From contig MNCI01030039.1 of NCBI GenBank assembly GCA_015680685.1, forward strand, positions 264,021-293,401: a stretch of DNA of 29,381 nucleotides, given 5' to 3'. Made by a program: the position numbers and the translations under genes. The notes under the pieces are model-generated. The model was not told where the DNA came from. It saw only the letters and a list, made by a program, of their open reading frames with translations, and made no database searches. Numbering within the stretch: position 1 is the first letter of the stretch; each line of letters begins with the position of its first letter. Shown here in pieces: positions 1 to 10,163 of the stretch. Origin of the DNA: Gnetum montanum. Its lineage: Eukaryota > Streptophyta > Gnetopsida > Gnetales > Gnetaceae.

Positions 1-318
1 TTTGGTAGCCACAGTTGCATAGTTAAGGGTGTGTACAGTAAGTGGGAACGGATGCTGATGCTAGTTAATTTAGACTTAGGTCCTTAGTTAGAGTTAGTTA
101 GCTTTCTCAGCCCTTCACCTCATAGCATAGGAGAAAAACCAGAAAATACCAAAAAAATCATATACCTCAGACTTACTTAACCATACACCGTGACAACGAA
201 TGATTAACCCCAAGTGTTCCATGGGGCGTTTAGGCATTTAGTCTGCGAAGTTCGACCGGATTGCGCGTGCTACGCTTGTTTCGTATGGTTGAGTATAGGG
301 GTACCTCGCCACTCATCA
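1..318 (+). mobile_element. LTR fragment, element 1 family, plus orientation
   Basis: The segment is the reverse complement of the first part of the LTRs at 2916, 9302 and 16286 and ends in the same GTACCTCGCCACTCATCA terminus, so it is the 3' part of an LTR lying in plus orientation and cut by the window edge. It resembles the solo LTR at 16286-17211 most closely, but lacks about 25 bp present there. The bases after 318 (CAATGGAAAA) do not look like a tRNA-Asp primer site, so this is a 3' LTR or a solo LTR. Its target duplication cannot be checked because the other end is outside the window. Confidence 0.88.
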
Positions 319-1386
319 CAATGGAAAACAAGAAACAATAAGCTTCAATGCATGCTGGAAAATAATCTTTAAGGAGTTCTGCAAACCCCAGTATGGTCTA
401 ACCTCGATAAGTTCCACCTAAGGGAAAAATCTTTTCTTTGCTCTTTCCCTAGAGAAAATGGACTTACACACCATGTTGTCAATAGCCTTGTCAACTTGAA
501 CGTAGAAACATGGTAATTCATAACATAGGCAACAAATGACTGCCAGAAAACAACTTCCCCTTCCTAATTAGGCCTGTCCAAAGATCCTTGAAATTTTAAC
601 ATTATGGAGGGCTCTTGAGCAAGACTCTTCGCAATCTCCCTCCCCGCATACTACCATGCTACAATTGGCCTTGTGTATATCAAATAAACGTAGAAGAGTT
701 GAACATTATCCATGCCCCAGTTTACCTAGAGTCCTTTCTAATCGTTAAAGACAACCAAGGTTTTATGAGCTTTAACAGCCTTTCCTATAACAGCTTAAGT
801 ATGAGGATAAAATACCAGCTGATTGGATAAGCTGTCGGAATGACGTAACTATAAGATAATGATTAAGGCTGCTAACAACGATAGCGACCAGAAACGTGAA
901 GTTGCTTCTGCATTTGGGAATGTTAAAGCTTTTGAGACCCTGAACGATAACATCGAAAAGTAATTTTCTGCCGTTCCTTGGCCTGTCTCTGGTATCTATG
1001 TTTAACACTAAGAGTAAGAACAACTGAACTCTCCTACAGCAAGGTTTTCCCGCCAAGCTTGAATAAGTCCTAAGCTGTAAAATTTCAACAGACTTCTACA
1101 AACCTAACTCTGCATTCAAGCTTGCAAAAAGAAAATGTTTATCTCTAATAAAATTTTAGGGCGGGAAATCCGAGAATTGAATTCCATTTCAACGACATAA
1201 TACCGTAACACATTTCGTTGCTAGGGAGAGATATTTTCTTACTTTGTATAGGATAATGACATCACATCATTTTTCCTTCGTTCTAATCCATATTTTCATT
1301 CAGCAATCAAAAAGTTAATTTCAGTGCAATCTACAGTGCAATAAAGAATAGGATAAAAAAACACAAATTCCATGAAAATAGGAAAC
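319..1386. other. Flanking DNA, no recognised gene
   Basis: I see no conserved domain, RNA gene or transposon signature here. Short open frames exist on both strands (for example about 772-1056 minus and 615-830 plus), but neither resembles a known protein and they overlap each other. Confidence 0.5.
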
Positions 1387-1545
1387 CTCATCGTTCTGAT
1401 CTTTATCAGCCTGAGCAAGCATAAGGTCAAGGGCGACCATGAAGCTGGACTGCAGGTCCTCCACATATTTCATCACAGCAGCTTGAGCTGCTACTCGAAC
1501 TGCAATTTCCTCCGACTTCTCATCCGTTTTGGACATACCGTTCAG
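1387..1545 (-). other. Exon-like segment b, product unknown
   Basis: On the minus strand a 159-nt open stretch (53 codons) is bounded by a plausible acceptor (AAGTGCAG before 1545) and a plausible donor (GATGAG then GTTTCC at 1386). It keeps phase 0 at both ends. The translation is charged and helix-like, with motifs such as KTDEKSEEIAVRVAAQ and VEDLQSSFMVALDLM. It joins in frame to exon-like segment a at 1644-1786. I do not recognise the family. It could be an exon of a decayed or active host gene, or a chance open frame; only transcript evidence would settle this. Confidence 0.33.
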
Positions 1546-1643
1546 CTGCACTTTTAATCACTCCTTCAACAATAAATTATACTAACACTTTTCATTTTTT
1601 ATCTTCTTCCGAAAACCCACAATTTCAAGAACAAAGAACTTAC

Positions 1644-1786
1644 AATTTCCCTCATCTCATCCAGAACCATAACGACCTGCTCGCCTCCTTTGATAAGAGC
1701 TCGCTGTTTTTCTGCATTCCATTCCCTGTCTTGGTCTTCTTCAGAAGAATATCCAAGATCACTTGGCATTTCCCGTCTGGCTCTTG
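1644..1786 (-). other. Exon-like segment a, product unknown
   Basis: A minus-strand open stretch ends at a good donor (GAAATT then GTAAGT at 1643-1638). A possible acceptor (TTTTGCAG) lies just before 1786, though the same frame stays open up to 2012, so the exon may be longer. The peptide is acidic and hydrophilic (DLGYSSEEDQDREWN, then KQRALIKGGEQVVMVLDEM). Splicing to 1545 keeps the frame and gives one coiled-coil-like chain. I cannot assign a family. A plus-strand frame overlaps at 1731-1997 and cannot be excluded. Confidence 0.33.
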
Positions 1787-2910
1787 CTGCAAAATTCCTA
1801 TATCCCCTAAACCACTTCACTCTGCCAACTGGGCAATGGATGCTGAACTTATTGTGATTCTTGTGACGACTGCAAATGTTGCTGCTGAACCTGATTTTGC
1901 ATTTACAGTCGTGTTCAGCAGCCCAGAAACGAACGAAGGTGCGCTCAGTGGCATTGATATCCACACTGCCCAGCATGATTGCGACTCGTTGGGATGAGCT
2001 TCTTGCGTCCACTCTGCTCTAGTAATCCTGAATCCTCAAGCAATCTTGCTGTATATGTCTTTGTGTCTGTCATTCATGATATCATCGTCATTCATAATAT
2101 CATTGTTTTTACGTACTTTCTAATATGTATTTTATCTTTTGGAGTTTCATTGGTGGTCATTTTTATAAACCTATATATGTAGTTCAAGAAGTATTCTAGC
2201 AGCAAGAAATTTTGTTATGCCATGTTGTGGTATTATTTGCTTGAAGTGTGTGTGACTGTTAGACTTAGATATATGTGATCGTGTCATATATTTGCTTTGG
2301 ATGTGTTGTAATTGTGACATGTGATGACTTAAGCTAGCTTAGATTGGTACATGTCTTCATGATGACAGTAGCAGTCGTTGGTAGGTGACGCTAGTATGAA
2401 GATGTAGACCGATTAGTGATAAAGTATCTTGAAGGTAGTTTTATACTAACTTGGTTTTATACTAACTTTATTTCATTACAAGTGGAGACTACAGGGAATA
2501 GGAGAGCACTAAGAGGGCTAAGAAGAAGGATGTCGATACAGATTAATTGATGTATAGTTGCATGTATAAATATATAGGTTTTTATAGACTATTCATACTT
2601 GCATAATCATCATAGTACTGTTATACATATAATGTTTATGTTTTTTGTATATTATGAGAGTAGGACAAATCTTTGGTTTATGTAGAGCCATGTAGTTATA
2701 TGTATGCTTGGTCTTTGATTTGGCATGGATTTTTGTATAGTATGATCTTATGATATATATATATATATAAAGTGGTTTATTGTTATTATATTTCTATGAA
2801 TCATTGAATTTCTGGTTTGTCATGCTTTTGTTGTGTTATTACTAGCAATCCTAGGCAAGTGTAATAGGATAGGATGTCACAACCAATTAACATGGTTAAA
2901 CTATGTGTAA
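1787..2910. other. AT-rich flanking DNA, no recognised gene
   Basis: Beyond the possible extension of the exon-like frame to 2012, nothing is recognisable. The stretch holds a short (AT)n run at 2753-2769 and two nearby copies of TTTTATACTAACTT around 2440-2470. Confidence 0.5.
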
Positions 2911-2915
2911 GTGCC
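2911..2915. repeat. Target-site duplication GTGCC, left of element 1
   Basis: GTGCC directly precedes the TGATGAG terminus at 2916. The same five bases follow the CTCATCA terminus at 10175-10179, marking both ends of one insertion. Confidence 0.93.
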
Positions 2916-3757
2916 TGATGAGTCGCGAGGTACCCCTACACTTAACCATACGAATACGAGTGTAGCATGCACGATCCGGTCGAACTCCACAGACTAAGTG
3001 CCTACACGTCTCATGGAATACTTAGGGTTAATTATTCATTGTCTTCCTAGACTTACTTGTAGTTGTCACGGTGTATGGTTAAGCAAGTCTGAGGTACATG
3101 ATTTTTATGATTTTTATGTTTTATGTCTCCTATGCTAACAAGGTGAAGGGTTGAGAAACTAATTACTAACTCTAACTACTAAACTAAGTCTAAATTACCT
3201 AGCATTAGCATCTGTTCCCACTTACCGTACACACCCTGAACCGATGCAACCGTGGCTACCAAACACTAGTCGTTGTTGGGATCACCATGTGTAACACACA
3301 TGCTCGAAGTGGTCATACTGAGGCACTTAACTAGGAGAAAAGGGTTGAGAGAGAAAATAGTAAATAACAGGTAATAAATAACATATAATAAATAACAATA
3401 AATAAAATCCTAATTAGCCTATTCCATGCACTGCAAGGTTTATCCAAGAAGCTCTTCTTTATTGCTATATACAAACTTCTGTTCAGGTACAATGTTTGCT
3501 CGAATAAATATCCGTTCACTTTAGGACTCTTACTACGGGCACATGGAAAATATTCTATCTCTGGAGTGATTAATCTGCCAGAGTTTCCCTATTGTCTAGG
3601 CTAGGATGATGAAACAAGGGAGAGTCGCCTCTTATTTATAGATATGATGGTGCATCACGATATTGTGTATGCGATATCACGGGGGAGGATGCGATATCAT
3701 GTACGCGATATTGCGAGGGATGCGATATCGCGGCCCATGCGATATCACATCTCATCA
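2916..3757 (-). repeat. 3' LTR of element 1
   Basis: This 842-bp direct repeat of 9302-10174 has termini TGATGAG/CTCATCA (TG...CA in transcription sense). It holds a TATAAATA box at 3640-3633 on the minus strand. A cluster of about seven GATATC/GATATT boxes lies at about 3658-3750, between the TATA box and the U3 end. It differs from the 5' LTR by scattered substitutions and small indels. Confidence 0.95.
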
Positions 3758-3775
3758 TACCCCCATGACTAAATG
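3758..3775 (-). other. Polypurine tract of element 1
   Basis: Read on the minus strand, CATTTAGTCATGGGGGTA abuts the start of the 3' LTR, the position from which plus-strand DNA synthesis is primed. Element 2 has the near-identical CATTTAGTTGTGGGGGTA at the matching place (15781-15798). Confidence 0.88.
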
Positions 3776-3931
3776 AAAACTCATCCTCGAGTTCTTTACA
3801 ATAATATCGGGAAGGTATGGGATTATTGACTTAAATGAAACTAATGGGATAACATGTGAACGGATCATCATTACAAGACTCAACAAACTGGTGTTCATGA
3901 CAACAAGGGTGAACACCTTATTACATTGACA

Positions 3932-4120
3932 TCAGGCCTCATTTGGTAGCTGAGAGAAAAGAGAAAGAGAAGAAGTCTTGCTGCTGTCAACGCCAAGATT
4001 GCGCATTTCGTTGTCCATCCGTAACTGCATCATTGATCTTGCTCCTTGCATAGCTACTTCCAACACTGCTCCATTCCAAGCGTTCCTTTCAGATCCAATC
4101 TGTTGTTGCATTATTGCCAT
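3932..4120 (-). other. Possible captured terminal exon inside element 1
   Basis: A 62-codon open frame follows a good acceptor (TTTTGTGTGTAG before 4120) and ends in TGA at 3934-3932. The peptide is methionine-rich and helix-like (MAIMQQQIGSERNAWNG, then MRNLGVDSSKTSSLSL). It does not resemble Gag, Pol or a chromodomain. It lies between two exact 18-bp copies of the polypurine-tract segment (3758 and 4328), a layout expected of foreign DNA picked up near the 3' end. Its phase would fit after exon-like segment b at 1387-1545, but linear order on the chromosome is wrong for one gene here, so the link is speculative. Confidence 0.35.
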
Positions 4121-4271
4121 CTACACACAAAACATAGTCTTATATTAGCAAGGGTAAATAAATCATCATGTAATTGATACCTTGCTTCAGTGTAAGTTCA
4201 TTGGCTAGGTTGTGGTATGGCTGATACGGATCTGGAGATATATTAATGATGACTATTGAAGGTGTAGGGGT

Positions 4272-4324
4272 TAGGAGAAAATTGAAAAAAATCAGGGCTA
4301 GGAGAAAATCGAAAAAATCAGGCC
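4272..4324. repeat. Two-copy tandem repeat, about 27 bp
   Basis: TAGGAGAAAATTGAAAAAAA and the bases after it (4272-4298) recur with small changes at 4299-4324, directly next to the second polypurine-tract copy. Confidence 0.75.
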
Positions 4325-4327
4325 TCG

Positions 4328-4345
4328 TACCCCCATGACTAAATG
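4328..4345 (-). repeat. Second copy of the polypurine-tract segment
   Basis: The 18 bases TACCCCCATGACTAAATG are identical to 3758-3775, 570 bp away. The sequence flanking the two copies differs, so only the tract is duplicated. Confidence 0.85.
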
Positions 4346-5541
4346 CGAACCTCCGGTAGCGTTAGAATGGAGAAAGAAAAGGAATAAGAAAGATAGATAA
4401 AAAGGGACAATTAGGACATTGATGAAATGGATGTCAAGATGGAAATAAACAAAATAAAATGGATTGCAAAAATGTTAGGGAAAATAATTTAACTAGTGCT
4501 CCAAATAGGAATGTCAGTGGGTCCTCCCCAAAGCAGGCTCATGCCCTTAATGCCCTGAAAAACCCACATTCAAAGAGTCCGTAGGCTCTAGGAATGTCAT
4601 TTGGAACAAGAGTTAAAGTCTTAACCACAAGAATTTACCTAAAAGAAAACAATGCATCAACCAAAATGTACACTAATGATACAACCAACAATGAGGTGAA
4701 TAATGGAGAGAAGGGTGGAGAGAAGAGAATGGAATGGAATCCCAAGAATAAGGTGGTGTACAGCCCCTTGTGTGTTTCATGATTAATGTGACTTGGCAAA
4801 TCTCATTCCAACTCTAGCCTCAAACAATCCACATCCAGTGACTTCGCATCAATGCATTTGGCCAATCCACCCTCTTGAATAACAAGAATGCTTCCGCCAA
4901 GAGCCACCACCATTCCAACGAAACAAGTAAGGAGAGAATGGGAAGCGATGAGGGCCTTAGTTAGAGGGGACATTTTTATTTTGAGTTCCATAACCAGTGC
5001 TTGTAGCCTAAGGGATTATTTTCTCTAAGGGGCGTGCTTTGAATTCTCACTTTTTCACTTTCTTTCTCTCTCTCTTTTTTTTTTGTTTTTTGTTTTGTGT
5101 TTTTATGCGTGAGAACCACACCATGCAAAGACTTCTTATTTTTATTGTCTCAGCTTCCAATAATTAGGTAACATCAGAACAGGAAGAAAAATCAAGAAGA
5201 AAACATCTAAGCACCCAAGAGAATGGCCAACACAAAAGCATCAAGTTCCTTTGAAGTCACAGCCATTTCAAACCTTAAGTCCTTCCTTAGTTTGAGAAAT
5301 GCCCAATCACTGGTTCATTAGAGTTCTTATTAAGAAAGGGACTGTACATTTCTAAGCCAAGAGAGACCATAGAAACTGGTGTATGGATGGATGAAGTGGA
5401 CTCATTGCTTGCCATATCAAAAGAACATACCTTAGTATCAACATCATACTTAAAGGCAAAACCCAAACATTAGCAATCAATGAAAAATAGTTCATACCAT
5501 CGAGAAGAACACTTATTGGGTGAAGAACTTACACTGTGGAT
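4346..5541. other. Element 1 interior with no retroviral domain
   Basis: Where pol would be expected I find no reverse transcriptase, RNase H or integrase motif on either strand. A small minus-strand frame at 4803-4991 (62 codons, starting in a plausible ATG context) has one hydrophobic, membrane-like stretch around SLLTCFVGMVVALGGSILVI. It is not recognised and may be chance. A pyrimidine-rich run lies at about 5050-5090. Confidence 0.6.
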
Positions 5542-5570
5542 CACACACACACACACATACACACACATAC
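5542..5570. repeat. (CA)n microsatellite
   Basis: An interrupted CA repeat (CACACACA with CATA breaks) lies just ahead of the minisatellite. Confidence 0.9.
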
Positions 5571-5628
5571 AAAATGAAAAAGTATAATGATGGTGTAAAA
5601 CAAAAAAAAGAAAAGTTAAAGAAATTTT

Positions 5629-5855
5629 TAAAACAAAAACTCGTAAAACAAGAATGTGTAAAACAAAAACTTGTAAAACAAAAATGTGTAAAACAAAAAC
5701 TTGTAAAATAAAAACTTGTAAAACAAAAACTTGTAAAACAAAAATGTATAAAACAAAAACTTGTAAAACAAAAACATGTAAAACAAAAATGTGTAAAACA
5801 AAAATGTGTAAAACAAAAACGTGTAAGACAAAAACATGTAAAATAAAAATTAAAA
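5629..5855. repeat. 15-bp minisatellite, about 15 copies
   Basis: The unit is TTGTAAAACAAAAAC with variants (GTGTAAAACAAAAAT, one CTCGTAAAAC copy, and TAAAATAAAAAC). Because the unit is divisible by three it leaves long open frames on both strands, reading as FLFYT/FLFYK-like pentapeptides on the minus strand. These are repeat artefacts, not genes. The array sits just downstream of the protease in transcription sense. Confidence 0.93.
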
Positions 5856-5876
5856 ATAATTGAGGGCCTTCAATGA

Positions 5877-6708
5877 TTAGCATAGGTGGCCATCTCCCCA
5901 ATGACTAAATTGCAAGGGAGAGATATGAAACAATGAGCATTTGTTTGAATTTTGCAGAAGTGCCCAACTTCTCCCCATTGATGTTCTCAAATTAAGGGAT
6001 AGAAGTTGGTGACGCTCATACTCCAATGTATCTATGCCTTCATTGTTAGCATGAGTTGTTTCCTTAGTTCGTTCCATGCATATTGGTTTTCTCTTTCTAG
6101 TAGTTGTCAACCACGGGGTGTCTAATACTGGTGTGGTTGCTACATACAGGCACCTTTGAATTTGTCTTTCTTGGGCATACCGATTACATGGAAGAAATGT
6201 TGAACATTCTTCCATGTCATCACCCTCTGAGTCACTGTATGTGATGCACGAAACTTTCGTCTTCTCGATCTTTCCATATATGTTTATCTTAGAGATCTCC
6301 AAGGAAAGATTGTAGATCCTAAGACATGCGTCTGTTATGCTTAGCCATGTCCTTCCCATTATAATTGGGAAGCCCCCATTGTTACTGTTAACTTCAATCA
6401 CCAGGAAGTCAGCTGGGTAAGACCAACCACACATAGTGGCAGTGATGTCCTTCACCAATCCCAAGGGAATGGTGATGGACTAGTTAGCCAGCTCTAATTG
6501 AATGTTGCTCTTCTTAAGTTGGGGCAGGTTCCAGGCTTGATACATTTCTCGTGAAATTAAGTTGACTTCGGAACCTGAGTCAAAAAGAACCTTATGTGGT
6601 TCATTCCTAGTGATTTTGAAATAGATTAAGGGGCTTCCAAGGTCAGATAGTTTCCTAGGAAGGTGGCCTACCTTGATCTAGTTGGTTATGATATGCGTTA
6701 ACATAACC
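5877..6708 (-). pseudogene. Retrotransposon aspartic protease remnant (element 1)
   Basis: One minus-strand frame encodes a retropepsin-like domain. The catalytic loop FDSGSEVNLIS has its Asp-Ser-Gly at 6581-6573. It is followed by SYPADFLVIEV and by the conserved second-half motif IIMGRTWLS (usually a G-R-P-W-L type). The family cleaves Gag-Pol inside virus-like particles. The frame shares phase with the end of Gag at 6711-7214 but is broken by stops, including a TAG near 6482 between the catalytic loop and the second half. Downstream, where reverse transcriptase normally follows, the frame ends at 5877 next to the minisatellite. No part of pol beyond protease is present. Confidence 0.85.
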
Positions 6709-6710
6709 TT

Positions 6711-9158
6711 CTATGTTGAGCTCTGATTTTGGTTTGAAGGGAGCTCTGAAGCCTTGTATGTTGGAGAAGTGATCACAGACTCAACCACTTGTTGTTGTGA
6801 GAGCTTGTCTGGGCTTCTGGTTCTGTAGAAAGGTCTTCTCTTTTTACAGTTGTCAGAACCAGTAGCAGGTTGAATGTTTACAGCTCTCATAGTATTACGT
6901 TGCTGCGATTGAGTAGGGAGTTCCCCTTGCATTATTGGAGTAGGATGTGTTATGGGAACTACAGGTGGAAGAGGTGCGGATGGAGTTGGAGGATGATAAG
7001 TATGTGGGGTGCCTCCTAAAGTACTCCCAAACTTGGTAGTGACGTTGGGGAGTTGTGTGACCCATAGAGTCACTTGGAGAAATCGGCTGCCGCACATAAT
7101 ATCCACATGGGTCTTGCTGCCGGTAAGGGTATTGTTGCTTCGGTGGTGGCATCCCCCATGACTGTGGGTATTGCCACTACTAGTGTTATCCGATGGGTTA
7201 TGGTGGAGTTCCACTTGGATAGTACGTTAACGGTTGATGGAACTGTCTTCGGTTACCTTGAGGATAAGGTAACCTATAGGGTGTTTGTCGTTGGTTAAGT
7301 CTTGGATTAAGTGCATACACCCCAGACTCTTATAGATGTGAGATGATTGGACAACATCCTTTAGGATGATCATAATGGCAGATCTCACATCCACCGTCAT
7401 CATCTATGTCTGAATCCACAACTTCATCAGAGATAGTAATTTTTCCCTTACCCTTGTTATGTTTAAGGCTTGAATCTCTCCGCTTTGTCTTACCTTTGTC
7501 ACTACTTTGTTCCTCCTTAGACTCTTCTATGATTTTCAAGATAGTTTCAAGTCTGGAGTCTAAGGAATTCCACAATTGATCTATCTTAGCTGATACTTTG
7601 GTTGTTAGATTTTGGGTCGGCAAGGTTTTCTTGTTCACCAACTCTTCAAGTGGTGACTCATCCTCACAAAATCTCACTTCCCTCTTTCGAAGGGAAGGAT
7701 CACGATTGTATTCTTCTATACTTTCTCTTTTTCATAGTTCACCTTCTTCTTTTGCTACTCGTTCCAACAAGCGATGAACTTCATGGATTCTAAGTTCTGA
7801 TAGTCTCCCTTGGCCATAAGTTCCAAGGGTTCTTCTAGTTTCATACCTTAGCCCATCTACGATGTGGCAAAGTTGATCCCACTGTGCGTAACCATGGCCC
7901 AGGCAATGATGTAACAATGTGTAGTAGTGGCCCATGGTAGCATTCAAGGGTTATGAGTACCTTGCTTCCATCCTTGGATCTGCTTATGCAAATTAGACAC
8001 TCTGGAGTACGGTTGATACTTATCATTGAAGAGTTCTAACATTGTACTCCATCTCCTAATGGTTTCCAGTTCTAAGGACCGGTACCAACTTTCTGCTTCC
8101 TTAGTGAGTTTCCTGGGGAACAACTTGAGTTTTTGCCACTCGTTTTCTATGTTCTACAAGGTGTAGGCATCGTGGAATGTCTGTAAATGATGTTGTGGAT
8201 CTAAGTTGTATCCCCCTTCAAAACGTGGAATATTGTTCATGTCTAAATGCTTGATCTGACTATCTCTTAAATGCCTTGTTGGTATTCTCACTGCCTTTGT
8301 TGTATCCAACATACTTTGGATTACAAGTAGGGGCTCATCATGATCATCTCTTTCATGACGTCTATGATGTCTATGTTGTTCCCTACTTTTCCTTCGTTCA
8401 TGCCCTTGTCCTCTCTCTCGACTCTTTTATCGAAGTCTCTCATTTTTCCTACCTCTATACTCACCATTATGCTCTCTATGACTGTGCCCAGAGGTGGAAG
8501 GAGAGGGTGAGTGGTGTGATGAAGGAGAAGAAGAAGGGGAACCATCGCCATGATGATGCTTCTTGCCTTCTCTTTTGTGGCTTTGGTCTCGATCGTGATG
8601 ACAATATAAGTGCCCATCCTTGTCATGCATTATAGTTCCCTCTGTGAATAGTTGACATTCACGAGCATCAGAACCAATGTTATGTATTGTGGATCGTAGG
8701 TAATGATACCCCTTCTCCTCATTATCGTTAGGAGGGGGAACATCTCTAATTTCACTTAGGACGTGCAGGACCTCTTTGCCCTTCAACAATGTATTTTGGC
8801 TCTCTTGCCTTGAGTCCCTCATACGTTGTAAGGTTGTGGAATGGTAATCCCTCATGTCAAAATTTTTCACAACGTATTCAGCATATAATTCTATCATGCT
8901 AATTTGTGGCAAAGCACGGAGAAGCATGTTTGGGACTACTCGATCCAGAGGTAACACTATGTTACCTTGCAAGTCTCTCTAGCACATCTATTCATCTTGA
9001 TGGAGGATAAAAGTAAAATTGGGAATATACTCATTAGGATGAGTATACTCCACCCTATATTGTTGAGGAACTGGTGGATTTTGGTTATGTGTTTTTAATT
9101 GCTGACTATTCTTTGTATCATCCCTAGGTGGTGAATTGCTCTTATCAAAAGAAGACAT
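6711..9158 (-). pseudogene. Gag remnant of element 1
   Basis: Gag forms the particle and binds the RNA. An ATG at 9158-9156 opens the reading frame, which shows stops near residue 58 and frameshifts later. Order: an N-terminal region with a His/Ser/Arg-rich low-complexity segment (about 8430-8600); the Gag core (about 7735-8240), which aligns by eye with element 2 (compare CLGHGYAQWDQLCHIVDGL with CPGHEFSEERLMYHIIDGL); a single zinc knuckle of CX2CX3HX4C form at 7389-7351 (CEICHYDHPKGCC); and a Pro/Thr/Ser-rich tail (6711-7214) that runs in phase into the protease. The first and last parts share one phase while the core and knuckle are in another, so at least two indels have occurred. It is not functional as it stands. 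Confidence 0.85.
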
Positions 9159-9281
9159 TGTTATTTATTGGTGTGATAATTACCATTATATAATTTGTTT
9201 CTTTTAATTAATCCAAAGGTTCATTTAGGCTCCTAATGATGTGAGTAATATCCTATGTTCTATTTAGTGCACAAACACTTA

Positions 9282-9301
9282 GTCCCCGACAATGGTGCCT
9301 A
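9282..9301 (-). other. Primer-binding site of element 1, tRNA-Asp type, decayed
   Basis: On the minus strand the bases next to the 5' LTR read TAGGCACCATTGTCGGGGAC. The plant tRNA-Asp primer site reads TGGCGCCGTTGCCGGGGA. Within the site most differences are G to A or C to T, three of them at CpG positions, as expected from decay of methylated cytosines. Confidence 0.85.
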
Positions 9302-10018
9302 TGATGAGTGGCGAGGTACCCCTACACTTAACCATACGAATACGAGTATAGCACATGTGATCTGGTCAAACTCTATAGACTAAGTGCCTACACACCTCAT
9401 GAAACACTTAGGGTTAATTATTCATTATCTTCCTAGACTTACTTGTAGTTGTCATGGTGTATGGTTAAGCAAGTCTGAGGTATATGATTTTTATGCTTTT
9501 TATGTTTTATGTATCCTATGCTAACAAGGTGAAGGGTTTAGAAACTAATTACTAACTCTAACTACTGAACTAAGTCTAAATTACCTAGCTTCATCATGTG
9601 TTCCCACTTACTGTACATAGCTTGAACTGATGCAACCGTGGCTACCAAACACTAGTCATTGCTGGGATCACCATGCGTAACACACGTGCTCGAAGTGGTC
9701 CTACTAAGGCACTTAACTAGGAGAAAAGGGTTGAGAGAGAAAATAGTAAATAATAGGTAATAAATAATAGATAATAAATAACAATAAATAAAATCCTAAT
9801 TAGCCTATTCCATGCACTACAAGGTTTATCCAAGAAGCTCGTCTTTATTGCTGTACACAAACTTGTATTCAGGTACAATGTTTGCTCGAATAAAGATCCA
9901 TTCACTTTAGGACTCCTACTACAGGCACATGGAAAATATTCTATCTCTAGAGTGATCAATCTGTTAGAGGTTCTCTACTGTCTAGCCTAGGATCATGAAA
10001 CAAGGGAGAGCCGCCTCT

Positions 10019-10026
10019 TATTTATA
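10019..10026 (-). promoter_or_regulatory. LTR TATA box (TATAAATA)
   Basis: TCTATAAATAAGAGGCGGC on the minus strand is conserved at 3640, 17129 and, in element 2, at 10331 and 15894. Conservation in five LTR copies supports it as the core promoter for RNA polymerase II. Confidence 0.78.
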
Positions 10027-10043
10027 GATATGACAGTGCACAG

Positions 10044-10163
10044 TGATATTGCGTACGCGATATCGCGGGGGAGGATGTGATATCGCATACATGATATCAC
10101 GAGGGATGCGATATCACGATGGCCATGATATTGTGTATGTGATATCGTGGCTCATGTGATATC
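10044..10163. promoter_or_regulatory. Array of GATATC palindromes in U3
   Basis: Eight GATATC/GATATT boxes begin at 10044, 10059, 10079, 10093, 10109, 10127, 10141 and 10158, spaced 14-20 bp. Several extend to the perfect palindrome GCGATATCGC and others to forms with CpG lost (GTGATATC). The array lies directly upstream of the TATA box. It may be an enhancer with binding sites for a dimeric factor; that role is inference. Confidence 0.7.

Noticed and set aside
4803-4991. 62-codon minus-strand frame with one hydrophobic segment as an env transmembrane remnant
   Set aside because: A single hydrophobic stretch in a short frame is weak evidence, and nothing around it resembles an envelope gene.
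5470-5901. Long open frames on both strands over the minisatellite (up to 143 residues)
   Set aside because: They are produced by a 15-bp unit that contains no stop; the peptides are pure repeats such as FLFYK and KTKTC.
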